64,000 nt of DNA from assembly GCF_000515415.1 (NCBI RefSeq), contig NZ_KI911783.1, forward strand, positions 2,284,392-2,348,391, written 5' to 3'. A model generated the notes under the pieces. That model was not told where the DNA came from and did not search any database. It was given only the letters and a program-made list of their open reading frames with translations. This DNA is from Bradyrhizobium sp. WSM1417. Its GTDB lineage: Bacteria > Pseudomonadota > Alphaproteobacteria > Rhizobiales > Xanthobacteraceae. The position numbers and the translations under genes are program-made. Shown here piece after piece: positions 1-10,800 of the stretch. How positions within the stretch are numbered: position 1 is the first letter of the stretch; every line of letters begins with the position of its first letter.

Positions 1-8
1 GGTGATCA

Positions 9-362
9 ATGCAAGTTACCTTGATGAAAAGCAAAATCCATCGTGCCTCGGTGACCCAAGCTGATCTGCAGTATGACGGCTCTATATCGGTAGATCGTGA
101 GCTGATGGACGCGGCGGGATTATTGTTCAACGAACGTGTCGAAATCTACAACATCGAAACTGGAGCGCGCTTCGCCACCTACGTGATCGATGCGCCCCGA
201 GCATCCGGCATCATAGCTTTGAACGGCGCGGCGGCCCGACTCGCCATGCCGGGAGAAAAAGTTGTTATTGTCGCGTATGCCTGTTTTGATGAGGCAGAAA
301 CTGAAACCTTCAAGCCTCGCGTCGTGCTCGTTGACCGAGACAATCGCATCTTGCGAGATTGA
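9..362 (+). CDS. panD: Aspartate 1-decarboxylase precursor
   Basis: Decarboxylates L-aspartate to beta-alanine, the amine half of pantothenate, in the cytoplasm. The 117-residue protein has the usual PanD length and start. The self-cleavage site is visible as Gly24-Ser25 (YDGSIS); cleavage makes the pyruvoyl group from Ser25. Lys9 and the region around it fit the family. It is the only gene of the pan/bio group here that reads through without a frameshift. It lies upstream of bioD and panB on the same strand, a grouping of vitamin genes that is known from rhizobial symbiosis islands. The promoter lies outside the window. Confidence 0.95.
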   Translation: MQVTLMKSKIHRASVTQADLQYDGSISVDRELMDAAGLLFNERVEIYNIETGARFATYVIDAPRASGIIALNGAAARLAMPGEKVVIVAYACFDEAETETFKPRVVLVDRDNRILRD

Positions 363-556
363 ACCCAGTGGCCAAGCAGAGAAATTATTGGACATGCCTC
401 GCCGTTGTGTTGATACGCTTTTCCATACTTGCGAAGCTAGCCGTCAGCCCGTCCGGTTGGGTTCGCTTGTCAATTTCAAACCCTCGATATCCATGAGGGT
501 GAGATGCGGCCAAACGTTGCGGCGCTGATCGAGGACGCGAGAGGCTGGTAATTTCT
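363..556 (+). other. Gap between panD and bioD with a possible gene tail
   Basis: A short open frame ends with TAA at 549-551, five bases before the bioD start. The spacing suggests the 3' end of a gene that once preceded bioD. Rhizobial bio operons often have bioF there, but I cannot confirm identity from these few residues. Confidence 0.25.
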
Positions 557-1170
557 GTGCGAATCGTGGTGACCGGTACGGATGCCGGAATCGGAAAGAC
601 CGTCTTTTGCGCCGGGCTGGCTAACCTTCTCGGCGCGAACTATTGGAAACCGATTGAGAGTGCCCCGGAAGGAGAGGCCGATTCTGATCGGGTGGCACGG
701 CTGGGCAACCTTTCGGCCGACCGGATCGTGTCGGAGCGTTACCGTGTTCGCACGCTGGCTTCTGTGGGTCACTCTGCCGAAATCGACGGAGTTCGCATCT
801 GCCCGGAGTCGCCGATTTGCCGGACGGCGGGGAGCGACCGCTGGTAATCGAGGGCGCCGGCGGGCTGATGGTGCCGCTCAATGGCGACATTCTCTACATT
901 GATGTTCTTCAGAGCTGGCAGCTTCCGGTGGTGCTTTGCGCGAGCACGATGCTGAGTACCATCAATCACTCGCTGCTCTCGATAGAGGCTCTACGAAAGC
1001 GCCACATTCGTGTTCTTGGCATTGCCTTCATCGGCGAACGAAATGTTGAGGCGCAGATCGCCATACGCGAAATTGGACGTGTGCGGTGGCTAGCTAGGCC
1101 GATTGCCCTGGCTCTCTCCACTGACGTCGAATACTTTGCAGGCCGCGTTCAAAAGCGCATTCCGGGCTGA
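557..1170 (+). pseudogene. bioD: Dethiobiotin synthetase, frameshifted
   Basis: BioD makes dethiobiotin from 7,8-diaminopelargonate, CO2 and ATP. The GTG start at 557 opens a frame with the P-loop GTDAGIGKT (residues 7-15) and the following substrate segment. Near 797-806 the reading shifts by one base, and the second half (VIEGAGG, the region ending in SLLSIEALR) runs in another frame to a stop at 1168-1170. Together the halves cover the normal length of about 205 residues. A single indel could be a sequencing error, but the neighbouring panB is also broken, so decay is more likely. The gene points the same way as panD and panB. Confidence 0.85.
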
Positions 1171-1267
1171 TGATTTCAAGACATGACGCCAAGTTCACAA
1201 GTGTCTTCCGTTTCTTGAAAGGAAACGGGCTGAAGATAAGAGTGTAAGTAGCAGATCGAGATCCAGC

Positions 1268-1947
1268 ATGAGCGACATTTCGCAGCCTTCTGTTGAGCGT
1301 GTCACCATTAAGTGCTGCAGCGGTGGAAAGACGAGGGACGGCGCCTTGTAATGACCACCGCTTATGACGCGGTTACTGCACGATTGCCGATCCCATCGTA
1401 GACATCATCCTTGTAGGTGATAGCGTCGGCAATGTCTGCCTAGGATTCGATAACACTCTGCCGGTTAGCGTGATGATGATGAACCATCATCTGGAAGCCG
1501 TCGTACGCACAAAGCCTCGCGCACTGGTCGTGGCTGATATGCCGTTTCTCAGCTTTCATCTCAGTCCCGAGGAGACGATTCGCAATGCCGGCGGATGTTT
1601 GCAGCGAGGGGCTGACGCCGTAAAGCTCGAAGGAGGTGCAAGCCGCATCCAAACGGTACGCGCTCTGGTCGGCTGCGAAATTCCTGTGATGGGCCATCTT
1701 GGCCTCACCTCGCAGAGCGTCAATACTATGGGCGGATTCAAGGTACAGGCTCGGAATGCAGATGACGCCTTACGCCTGCTCGAGGACGCATACCGTCTAC
1801 AGGAGGCCGGCTGCTTTGCTCTCGTCTTGGAGGGTATTCCGGTCGCGCTCGCTGCGCGAGTGACCGAAATAGTCAATATACCGACGATTGGAATCGGAGC
1901 GGGGCAGATTGTGCTGGCCAGGTCCTAGTTCTTCACGATGTGCTCGG
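1268..1947 (+). pseudogene. panB: Ketopantoate hydroxymethyltransferase, frameshifted and truncated
   Basis: PanB makes ketopantoate from alpha-ketoisovalerate and methylene-tetrahydrofolate. The ATG at 1268 starts a recognisable N-terminus that breaks near 1350; a second break near 1381 leads into the frame that carries the Mg-binding GDS motif, KLEGG and IPVMGHLGLT. A third shift near 1906 (one G missing in the GIGAGADC region) restores VLVLHDVLG. The sequence stops matching at about 1947, where the repeat with recombinase A begins, so roughly the last quarter of the protein is lost. At least three indels plus truncation make this a clear pseudogene. Confidence 0.85.
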
Positions 1948-3771
1948 CTTCCCGGTAGGGCGCGATAGCTTGCTGGTTGCGCAAGTGGCGAACGCGGGCG
2001 CGGGTCCAGCTGTTACCCCGCCCCGTCGACTTGCCCGCTCGGTTGAGGACCGCTGCGATCGTGCCGTCGGGCATCTGGCGTGCCAGAACACGCACGAGAT
2101 CGATGACATCTGCGGATGTGCTCCAGCGATGTTGGCCCGTGCGGTTCTTTCTGGTCTTTAGCGCTGTGTGATCGCCGCCCTGCCAGTGGATCACAAGCTC
2201 AATTGCCGCATCGCCGACGCGTACAACGACTTCGTGGCTAAGGTTCGGATGATCCGCTTGCGCGTGGCAGGCGTCGCCCCAGGACTGTTCCAGGCCCGCT
2301 CCAAATCGGAGCCAAGCGCGAGCAACCGCTCGCGGTCCGCCTCGCTCAGAGGACTCTCCGGCTTGGCCAACAGTGCACCGCGCTCTTCCTCGAGCGCGCG
2401 GGCGGCCAGCAGGCGTTCATTCCAACGTCGCTCCAGCTCGCCGGCGACCAGGCGATTGTCGGGATCGACAGCCTCATATCGCCGACGAGCCCGAGTGGCC
2501 TCATAGCGCGCTTGCTCAAGAGCAAGTTCAAGTTGACTCAGCTTCTCGGCGTGCTCCCGGCCGCGGTCCTCCATGGCAGACAGCGCAGCTTGGACTCCGA
2601 GCGGCTGCAGGCGCGCGATGACTTCGGTGCTGATTGCGGCATCCACACGCAGGCCGCCGAACGAGATGCATGGCTCTCCGCCATGATTGATCTGGCTGCC
2701 GCGGCAATGATAGCGCCCGACGTTGCTGTGCGTGCCGCTGTAGGCAACGTGAAGTTTACGACCGCAGTGACCGCAACGAAGGAGCCCCGCAAGAAGGGCC
2801 TCACCGCAGCGGACCGAGCCACGACTCATGAAGCTCTTCCCATTGGCGTTATCGGCGATCAAACGCTGATTCCTCTCGAACTCCGCCCATGTAATGTAGC
2901 CCTCATGGTGGTCCTTGATCAAAACCTCCCAGTTGCTGCGCTCCCGGCGGAAGCCCCGCACGATTCTCTTGCGGCCGGCCTCGATCGTCACCCGACTGCC
3001 TGAACGCCCGAAGGCGTAGGTGCCAGCATAGATCGGATTGGTCAGGATGTGGCGGATCGTGTTGTAGACGGGTAACTTCCACTCGACGTGACGGCCCTCG
3101 GGGCCACGGCTGACTGCAGGCAAGGCGATTCGCTCTTGCCGTAACCATAGGTGGACCTGGCGCAGCGTCTGCATCTCGGCGAACTTGGCGAACACGAGTG
3201 TGAGCGCCTCCTGAATGCGTCGATCAGGATCCTTCTCGATCTGATCGTGGGAGACTTTGATATAGCCGATGGCAACGTTGAGGAAGAGCTCACCCCTGCG
3301 CGCCTTCTGCTTCAAGGCCTCAAGCGAGCGCTGCCGAAAGATCGACAGCTCCATCTCGCTCATTGTGCCCTTCATGCCGAGCAGAAGGCGATCATTGGGG
3401 TGGCGCGGATCGTAGACGCCATCCTCATCGACGATCAGCGTTCCAACGAGCCCGCAGAACTCCAGGAGCGTATGCCAGTCCCTGCCGTTGCGGGCCAGCC
3501 CAGAGGCCTCGATCGAGACCACAGCGCCAACTCGCCCTTCGCAAATCGCGGTGAGTAGCTTCTCGAACCCGGGACGCGCGGTGCCGCCACCAGAGCGACC
3601 GAGATCATCGTCGATCACGATCACCTCGCTCCAGCCCAGCTGGCGCGCACGGTCGGCCAAGCCGTACTGGCGGCGCTGGCTCTCTTTGTTGTTGATAACC
3701 TGGTCGGCCGTCGACTGACGAATGTAGACGGCGGCCTGGCGAGCAAGGTGCTCAGGCGTGATCTTGCTCAC
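1948..3771 (-). pseudogene. Large serine recombinase A (copy 1), frameshifted, 3' end displaced
   Basis: Site-specific recombinase of the large serine type. The start at 3771 gives a resolvase domain with the YIRQS motif (nucleophile Ser20) and the DDLGRSG segment. A 'recombinase' domain (around 170-280), a zinc-ribbon (RCGHCGRKL) and a coiled-coil stretch follow. Near 2240 one base is missing and the frame ends at 2191; the downstream part (HWQGGDHT, the domain with AAVLNRAGKSTGRGN) continues in another frame. The copy at 45505-47085 has the same shift. The last 80 or so codons are not here: they lie at 6824-7073 in opposite orientation, the result of an inversion. It starts within the end of the small gene at 3752-3940. 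Confidence 0.85.
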
Positions 3772-3940
3772 CGCTGTCCTCCCCGCTCACGTCGCGTGTC
3801 TCGGCCGCGCTGTCGGTGAGCGCTTCGGCCAGAAGCTCCTTTAAGAGCTCCAGCATCTGCTGGTGAGCTTCGATCGGAATGCTGCTGTATGTTGGAGGGT
3901 TCTCGAAAAGATCCCCCTGACGACGTGATGCGTCCGCCAT
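3752..3940 (-). CDS. Small unknown protein upstream of recombinase A
   Basis: A 62-residue frame that overlaps the recombinase start by 20 bases, so the two are probably translationally coupled. The protein is acidic, with QGDLF near the N-terminus and a helical middle (MLELLKELLAEAL). Element B has a counterpart with SDLF in the same place, split by IS21. I do not recognise a family; it is likely an accessory protein of the element. Confidence 0.5.
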   Translation of the reverse strand: MADASRRQGDLFENPPTYSSIPIEAHQQMLELLKELLAEALTDSAAETRDVSGEDSGEQDHA

Positions 3941-4215
3941 GACCGCCTCCTCGCGAATGGGATGATTCCCTGGAAGAGGAGGCTAAGACCGCATCGACGA
4001 GAACGCGCACCTCCAGCAGACGATCCACCGGAAGCTGCGGATCAGCTATCACTCGGAAGGAAGCGGCGGCGGGAGCCGCCATCCATGCCGGCAGAAGCGT
4101 TAACGTGGCATCAGGCTGTCTGATAACAAAATGCGTCTCATCGCCGAGCCGCTTGCAGGCGACAACGACTGACGCTCCGCATCGCGGATGAAACGGGGAG
4201 AGGATCTCAATCTCG
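3768..4215 (-). CDS. DUF5372-like protein of element A (copy 1), 5' end unclear
   Basis: The frame reads SPFHPRCG, then VIRQPDATLTLLPAWM and LPVDRLLEVRVLVDAVL. As I recall, this order (HPFHP-like start, PAWM, leucine-rich end) is that of DUF5372, a small family often found just before large serine recombinases. The first in-frame ATG is at 4082, but similarity extends to about 4215 with no ATG, so the true start is unknown. The frame continues past the family end into the next gene and probably stops being meaningful near 3940. The fragment at 12039-12236 is a homologue from element B. Confidence 0.45.
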
Positions 4216-4247
4216 GATCCTAGACACCCGGCATTATGACGCTGGTT

Positions 4248-4253
4248 CGCCCG
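4248..4253. other. Right junction of element A in istB (copy 1)
   Basis: The hexamer CGCCCG is shared by both junctions of element A (here and 7107-7112 in copy 1; 47562-47567 and 44978-44983 in copy 2). Joining the two flanks across it restores the istB Walker A codons (GPP-GGGKS). It therefore marks the crossover region of the insertion. Confidence 0.75.
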
Positions 4254-4720
4254 GCGGCGGCAAGAGTCACTTGGCGGCAGCCATCGGCCTGGCCCTTATC
4301 GAGAATGGATGGCGCGTCCTCTTCACCCGCACCACCGATCTCGTCCAGAAGCTCCAGGTGGCGCGGCGTGAGCTCAATCTCGAGGCCGCCATTAACCGCC
4401 TCGATCGCTTCGACCTCCTGATCTGCGATGATCTTGCCTACGTCACCAAGGACCAGGCCGAGACCAGCGTGCTGTTCGAGCTCATCAGCGCACGCTACGA
4501 GCGGCGTTCCATGCTGATCACCGCCAATCAGCCCTTCGGAGAGTGGAACAGGGTCTTCCCGGACCCTGCTATGACGCTCGCCGCCATCGATCGCCTCGTT
4601 CACCACGCCACCATCGTCGAGATGAACGTCGAAAGCTATCGCAGGCGCACCGCGCTCGGGTGGAAGCGCGGTCCAGGGCGACCATCCTCGCACACGACAC
4701 CAAAAACACTCGCTGATTGA
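4254..4720 (+). pseudogene. IstB 3' part (IS21 transposition ATPase), copy 1
   Basis: Begins with GGGKSH of the Walker A motif and runs through LLICDDLAY (Walker B) to the stop at 4718-4720. IstB is the AAA+ helper protein of IS21 transposases. Its N-terminal half lies at 7113-7452 on the other strand, because element A sits between the halves and an inversion later separated them. In copy 2 the halves are still collinear. Confidence 0.85.
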
Positions 4721-4727
4721 CGCTCCG

Positions 4728-4832
4728 CGACAATCAGAGCGAACAAAACTCTTGCGCGCGACAATCGTCGCGGCAATCATCACTTCGCCATCCTGATTGT
4801 CGCGCGCTTCCCATCTAGATTGTCGCGCTATA
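4728..4832 (+). repeat. Right end of IS21 element (copy 1)
   Basis: Contains several spaced copies of a GACAATC/GATTGTCGCG motif, as is typical of the multiple transposase-binding repeats in IS21 ends. Near-identical ends occur at 48042-48146 and 26794-26926. The terminus TATAGCGCGACAATC (read inward) pairs with the left end TGCGGCGCGGCAATC at 12038. The next bases, GAAGAT (4833-4838), match the flank of that left end and are the target duplication. Confidence 0.8.
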
Positions 4833-6830
4833 GAAGATCCCGCTGCGGACGCAATCGGATTTGTTCGCCATCGCCGCCCGAACTGTCGGACGACGAGAGG
4901 CTGAAGGCAATAGCGGTGTCTGCTCGTCGAAGCGGTAATCACGCCAAGGGCCGGGCAGTCGGTCCAAAGCCTCGCGGAGGTGCGCGATGAGCAAGATCAG
5001 CGCTGAGCACCTTTGCCGCGACGCCATCGTCTACATCCGCCAGTCGACATCCTACCAAGTCGCGAACAACCTGGAGAGCCAGCGGCGCCAATATGCCCTC
5101 GCCGACCGCGCTCCCCAATTGGGCTGGAGGGATGTTCAAATCGTCGATGATGATCTCGGCCGATCTGGCGCCGGCACGGCTCGACCCGGCTTCGAGAAGC
5201 TTTTGGCAGCAATTTGCGAGGGTCGGGTGGGCGCCGTTGTTTCGCTGGAGGCGTCGCGGCTCGCGCGCAATGGCCGCGACTGGCATACTTTGCTTGAGTT
5301 CTGCAGGTTAGTCGGAACACTGATTGTCGATGAAGACGGGATTTATGATCCTCGCTCGATCAACGATCGTTCTCCTGCTTGGCATGAAGGGCACGATGAG
5401 CGAGATGGAGGTTTCGGTGTTCCGGCAGCGTTCCCTCGAGGCGCTTAAGCAGAAGGCACGCCGTGGAGAGCTCCTACTGACCGTGGCAGTCGGCTACGTC
5501 AAGGCCGAAGATGGCCGGATCGAGAAGGACCCGGATCGGCGCGCCCAAGAGAGCATCGCCCTGGCGTTTCGCAAATTCGCCGAACTGCAGTCGATTCGGC
5601 AGGTGTTGCTTTGGTTCCGGGAGGAGCAAGTCGTCGTTCCGGCGGTCGTTCAAGGCCATGGCAAGCAAACAACCGAGTGGAAAGCGCCGGTCTATTGCAC
5701 ACTGCACCACGTGCTGACCAATCCGGTTTATGCCGGCGCATACGTCTTCGGCCGGCGCGGCACGCGCGTTGTGATCGAAGGTGGCAGAAAGCGAGTCGTG
5801 CGCGACAGTATCCGTCGGAACTGGAAAGACTGGGAAGTTTTGATCCGCGACCATCACGAGGCATATATTTCCTGGGAGGAGTTCGAAAGGAATCAGCGTC
5901 TGATCGCCGACAATGCCAACGGAAAGAGCTATTTGGGGCGCGGGGCTATCCGGCGCGGCGAAGCTCTGCTGCCTGGTCTGTTCCGTTGCGCTCGCTGCGG
6001 CCGCCGATTGCATGTCGCTTATACCGGCAAAGGCGGCAACACCAAACGTTATGTTTGTCGCGGGCCATTCGGTGCCAAAGCCGTCAACAACTGCATAGGC
6101 TTCGGTGGTATGCGGGTTGACCGCGCCGTTGCCCAAGAGGTTCTTGATCGCCTGCAGCCGCTTGGAATCGAAGCGGCGCTGGCCGTCCTTGAGGCACAAG
6201 GCCAGGAGCACGGCGATAAACGACGGCAGGTCGAGAACGCTTGTCGGCAGGCTCGATACGAGGTGGATCGGGCGCGCCGGCAATATGATGCGGTCGATCC
6301 GGATAACCGGCTCGTCGCCGGAGGGCTCGAGCGACGCTGGAACGAGAAGCTTAGCTGCCTGCGCGAGCTCGAAGATGAGCTCGATGGCTTCGCAGCCGAG
6401 CAGATGCCGATGGTGTTTACTGAGGATCGTGCAAGACTGATGGCACTCGGGAAAGACCTCACTCGGGCATGGGATAGCCCAGGAGCCTCGGTCGAGACGC
6501 GTAAGAAGATCATTCAATTGGTCAAGGAGATCGTCGTCGATATTGTGGACGACACGCTCTCTCATGTCATCCATTGGCAAGGCGGCGATCACACCCGACT
6601 GATCGTAAAGAAGAACAAGGTCGGGTTAACTCGCTGGGCGGTAGCGGCTGATACGCTCGATCTCGACCATGTGTTGGCCCGCCAGATGCCGGACCAACCG
6701 ATCGCGGCCGTCTTAAATCGGGCCGGCAAATCGACCGGAAGAGGCAATAGCTGGACGCGTACCAGAGTCTGTGGCCTGCGCAAAGACCCACGGCATCGCG
6801 CCATACCGCGATGGCGAGCGCCTGGAAGGC
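4833..6830 (+). pseudogene. Large serine recombinase B, frameshifted, with the end of a small upstream gene
   Basis: 4833-4938 is the 3' part of a small frame (SDLF) corresponding to the gene before recombinase A. The recombinase starts at 4987 (MSKISAEHL), with YIRQS and DDLGRSG. One extra T near 5375 shifts the frame; the rest runs in the frame of 5324-6970 with the zinc-ribbon RCARCGRRL. It is clearly homologous to but distinct from recombinase A. From 6824 on, the sequence is identical to recombinase A, so its present 3' end is a chimera made by inversion. The frameshift suggests it is inactive. Confidence 0.8.
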
Positions 6831-7073
6831 GAACGCATGGAGAGAGGAGAAATCACTCTGGACGAAGCCGCTGCTGTGTTGAAGGTCAGCCCATCGACGG
6901 TTCGCCGCCTGATCGCGGAGCGAAGCTTGCCCGCGCACCAGCTGTGCAAGGGCGCACCCTGGGTGATTAAGGCGCCTGACCTGGAGCACCCCGAGGTCAG
7001 GAATGCCGCGCAGGCGCGGCGTGTCCGGCGCCCGTCGTCTGGCGATCTGCGCCAAAGAGAGCTTGAACTATAA
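6824..7073 (+). pseudogene. C-terminal segment of recombinase A, relocated by inversion
   Basis: Encodes a helix-turn-helix-like tail (ITLDEAAAVLKVSPSTVRRL) ending at 7071-7073. It is identical to the end of recombinase A in copy 2 (45017-45266, other strand) and does not belong to recombinase B. The junction is within GGAAG at 6824-6828. It is followed by about 30 bp and then the element A/istB junction. Confidence 0.8.
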
Positions 7074-7106
7074 TGGCATAGCGAGGTGGGCAGTATGAAT
7101 CGGACT

Positions 7107-7112
7107 CGGGCG
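7107..7112. other. Left junction of element A in istB (copy 1)
   Basis: CGGGCG, the reverse complement of the CGCCCG core at 4248-4253. On the right is the istB sequence for LLLFGPP, on the left the recombinase tail. Confidence 0.7.
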
Positions 7113-7448
7113 GGCCGAACAGCAGCAGATTGGCGCCCTTGCCGAGCCAACTATCGCCGGCGGCGAGCGCGGCCACCTGCGCCTTGGAGATCATCGGCAC
7201 AGCCTCGAAGTCGAAGTTGTCGAAGGTCTTTCCAGCGGGCAGCCGCGCCTCGAGGAGGTGGCGCTCGACCCGGCGGCGACCGCGTTCGGCGATCTCGTGC
7301 TCGGCAATGGTGGCGAGGAAGCGGGCCGCCGGCCAGCCTTCCTTGTCGGACTGCTCGGCAAATTGCGGCCACAGCACCTTAATGGCGGGCAGCCGCAACT
7401 CGTTGAGCGACAGATTGAGGCGCGCGGTGTCGACTGTGTTGGCCGTGC

Positions 7449-7452
<4 letters not shown>
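7113..7452 (-). pseudogene. IstB 5' part, copy 1
   Basis: The ATG at 7452 starts the standard IstB N-terminus (helix-rich, with LNELRLPAIKVLWPQF and RARLPAGKTFDNFDF-like text), which reads up to LLLFGPP, the first residues of the Walker A loop, and is then cut by element A. The start overlaps the end of istA, as usual in IS21. It cannot encode an active ATPase. Confidence 0.85.
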
Positions 7453-8841
<1,389 letters not shown>

Positions 8842-8929
8842 GTCAGAGCCGGCTCCGCAAATTTGAACAAGACGATAAGTGGAGTTTCTGCCTGAAACGC
8901 GGCGATAATCGCCGTGAACAGGAGAGACC

Positions 8930-9188
8930 ATGAACAGACGATCGCGCCGGAACCACACACCGGCGTTCAAGGCGAAGGTGGCGCTTGCCGCCGTCAAGGG
9001 CGACCGGACGATAGCTCAGCTTGCCGAGCAGTTCGACGTCCACCCCAATCAGATTACGGCGTGGAAGGCGCAGTTGGAGGGTGGCGCTTCCGGGGTCTTC
9101 GGCTCTGGGAGCATGTCGCCTGCCGCGCCTGCGATCGACGTGAAGTCGCTGCACGCCAAGATCGGAGAGCTGACGCTGGAGAACGATT
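8930..9188 (+). pseudogene. IS3 OrfA, interrupted at its end
   Basis: A helix-turn-helix protein (IAQLAEQFDVHPNQITAW) that binds IS ends and supplies the N-terminus of the OrfAB transposase. It reads to LTLEND and is then cut by IS110 inside the T-run that normally drives -1 frameshifting into OrfB. The start has a GGAGAG ribosome site just upstream. Confidence 0.85.
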
Positions 9189-9189
9189 C

Positions 9190-10578
9190 CTAAGAAACGG
9201 CAGCACCGACTTTCGGTTCCAAGGGCTGGAGAACAAAGCCGAATGCCTTGGCACGCCGATGCAAATTGTTGACCACTCGCGTCCGATAACGCGTCTCGTA
9301 GGACGAGGCCCCGGGATCGACATAGTCCATTCCGTATCGCACAGCATTGTAGAACAGAACTGCGATCTTGCGGGCCGTGGCGGTCACGGCCTTGGCCTTG
9401 CCGATGCGCGCTAAGAGCCGTCTATAAAAGGCGCCGAGCGCGGTGTCTGTACGACCTACGGTCACGGCAGCAAGGCGCAGAAGTGCCGCCGCCCGGCCGC
9501 CGGATCGGCGCGTTCGGGACGAGAGCATTTTGCCGCCGGAGACCTTGTTGCTCGGCGCCAGTCCCAGCCAGGAGGTAAAATGCTTTGCACTTGGCCACGA
9601 GGAGAGGTCGTCGCCGCATTCAGCGATCAGCTTCAGCGAGAGGTAAGGACCGAGGCCGTCGATCGTGGTGACGTCCTTTGCGAGCAACGCGAACAGCGCC
9701 TCGCGGACGTCGAAAGCTAGAGCGTTCGCCTGATCGGTTCGATTCCCGCGCCGCGAGGCCCGCGGCGCTGATCCATGGTCATGACCGCGATGGATGCTCA
9801 GTTCCTTCAACACTGCTTCGATCCGGGCGTCGCAGGCAGATGCCTTCTCGTGGTAGACGTCGTAAAGTGCAAGTGCCTGCTCGAGCGCAAACAGATGCTC
9901 GGCGCGGTAGCTTCCGGTGAGCGCCTTCGCGATCGTCTCAGCGCTGGAGTGGCAACTGTAATGGCGCAAGCACGCCAGCGCCTCAGGATCGCGCTCGCCG
10001 GCAAGGATCGCGCGTATGATACGCAGGCCGGTCGCGCCGGTGATGTCGGCGACGACGTGGTGCAGCTGAAGATTCATCTCCGTCAAGGCCTTCTGCATAT
10101 GCTGGATGTGTGAGGCCGCGTACTCCAGCAGACGCTCGCGCTGACGCACGTAGGCTCGTAGCTCGGCAATCTGCCCTTTGGGCCGAAAGCTGGCCCGCAG
10201 CAACCCGAATGAATGGAGCCGCTGCAGCCATTGCGCATCGCTGACATCGGTTTTGCGCCCCGGCACGTGCTTGGCATCGCGCGCGTTGACAAGAAACACG
10301 GCAAATCCCCGGGCATCGAGAAGCTCGAAAATCGGAATCCAGTAGACGCTGGTCGATTCCATGACGACGGTCTCGACGCCGCATTCAGTAAACCAGTCGA
10401 CCAGCCGATGCAGATCGGCCGTGAAGGTACCGAAGCTACGGACTGGCTCCGGTGCGCGATCTGGCCTCACGGCAGCCATGTGCATAGTCGCTCCGACGTC
10501 GATGGCAGCCGCGTTCGGGTGCACCATCGGCATCATACCACCGTTCCTCGACTTCGATCTTTTGGGGTTCATCTCCAA
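9190..10578 (-). CDS. IS110-family transposase
   Basis: An intact protein of about 460 residues. The N-terminal RuvC-like DEDD domain shows AAIDVGA (Asp), VVMEST (Glu) and KTDVSDAQW (two Asp). The C-terminal transposase_20 domain shows LGLAPSNKVSGGK, with the serine nucleophile, and GGRAAALLRLAA. The start is TTG at 10578 or ATG at 10572, both after a GGAGG ribosome site; the stop lies at the very end of the element. IS110 enzymes recombine DNA guided by a bridge RNA transcribed from the non-coding end. Nothing obvious is missing, so this copy may be active. Confidence 0.9.
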   Translation of the reverse strand: MEMNPKRSKSRNGGMMPMVHPNAAAIDVGATMHMAAVRPDRAPEPVRSFGTFTADLHRLVDWFTECGVETVVMESTSVYWIPIFELLDARGFAVFLVNARDAKHVPGRKTDVSDAQWLQRLHSFGLLRASFRPKGQIAELRAYVRQRERLLEYAASHIQHMQKALTEMNLQLHHVVADITGATGLRIIRAILAGERDPEALACLRHYSCHSSAETIAKALTGSYRAEHLFALEQALALYDVYHEKASACDARIEAVLKELSIHRGHDHGSAPRASRRGNRTDQANALAFDVREALFALLAKDVTTIDGLGPYLSLKLIAECGDDLSSWPSAKHFTSWLGLAPSNKVSGGKMLSSRTRRSGGRAAALLRLAAVTVGRTDTALGAFYRRLLARIGKAKAVTATARKIAVLFYNAVRYGMDYVDPGASSYETRYRTRVVNNLHRRAKAFGFVLQPLEPKVGAAVS

Positions 10579-10800
10579 TCCTCCTGCTGACGGCGGCGGA
10601 AGGGCTGGGCTGCGCTATTGGTCAGATTCCTAAACGGGATCGCCGGATGGCGTCACCACTCTCAAGTGCGCAACAACCCATGGACCAGGTTTTTTAACGG
10701 GGTCACGTGCCACCAAAATCGTATCGGCCGCTCCCTTCCGGTCGGCAATCTAGCGCCGGTCCGTTTCTATCCCACAGGGGGAGCGCAGCGCCGCGCATAG
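10579..10800 (-). ncRNA. Candidate bridge RNA of IS110
   Basis: The non-coding region upstream of the transposase, where IS110-group elements encode their bridge RNA. It contains GTTTTTTA (10689-10696), matching the right junction (10800-10807), and GATTCCTAA (10625-10633), matching the left junction (9185-9193). In transcript order the target-like match comes first and the element-end match second, the order known for bridge RNAs (target loop, then donor loop). I have not folded the RNA. Confidence 0.5.

Larger units (their letters stand above)
1948..4832. repeat. Direct repeat of 2885 bp (copy 1; copy 2 at 45262-48146)
   Basis: The segment matches 45262-48146 at a constant offset of 43314. 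The only base difference I noticed is G for A near 4767. It contains most of recombinase A, its two small upstream genes, the 3' part of istB and the right end of an IS21 element. The right border (4832 and 48146) is the IS21 terminus; the left border is an inversion breakpoint in copy 1. Confidence 0.95.
9189..10800 (-). mobile_element. IS110-family element
   Basis: About 1612 bp between two TT dinucleotides (9187-9188 and 10801-10802). The flanks join to give GAACGA-TTTTTT-AGAAG, the frameshift site of the host IS3. There are no long terminal inverted repeats, as expected for this family. It holds one transposase gene and about 220 bp of non-coding sequence at its 5' side. Confidence 0.85.

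Noticed and set aside
4728..4832. Short repeats suggestive of a CRISPR-like array
   Set aside because: The repeated GACAATC motifs are few, irregularly spaced and recur at every end of this IS21 type; they are transposase-binding sites.
5474..6592. Minus-strand frame of 372 codons
   Set aside because: Antisense to recombinase B, which has all expected motifs.
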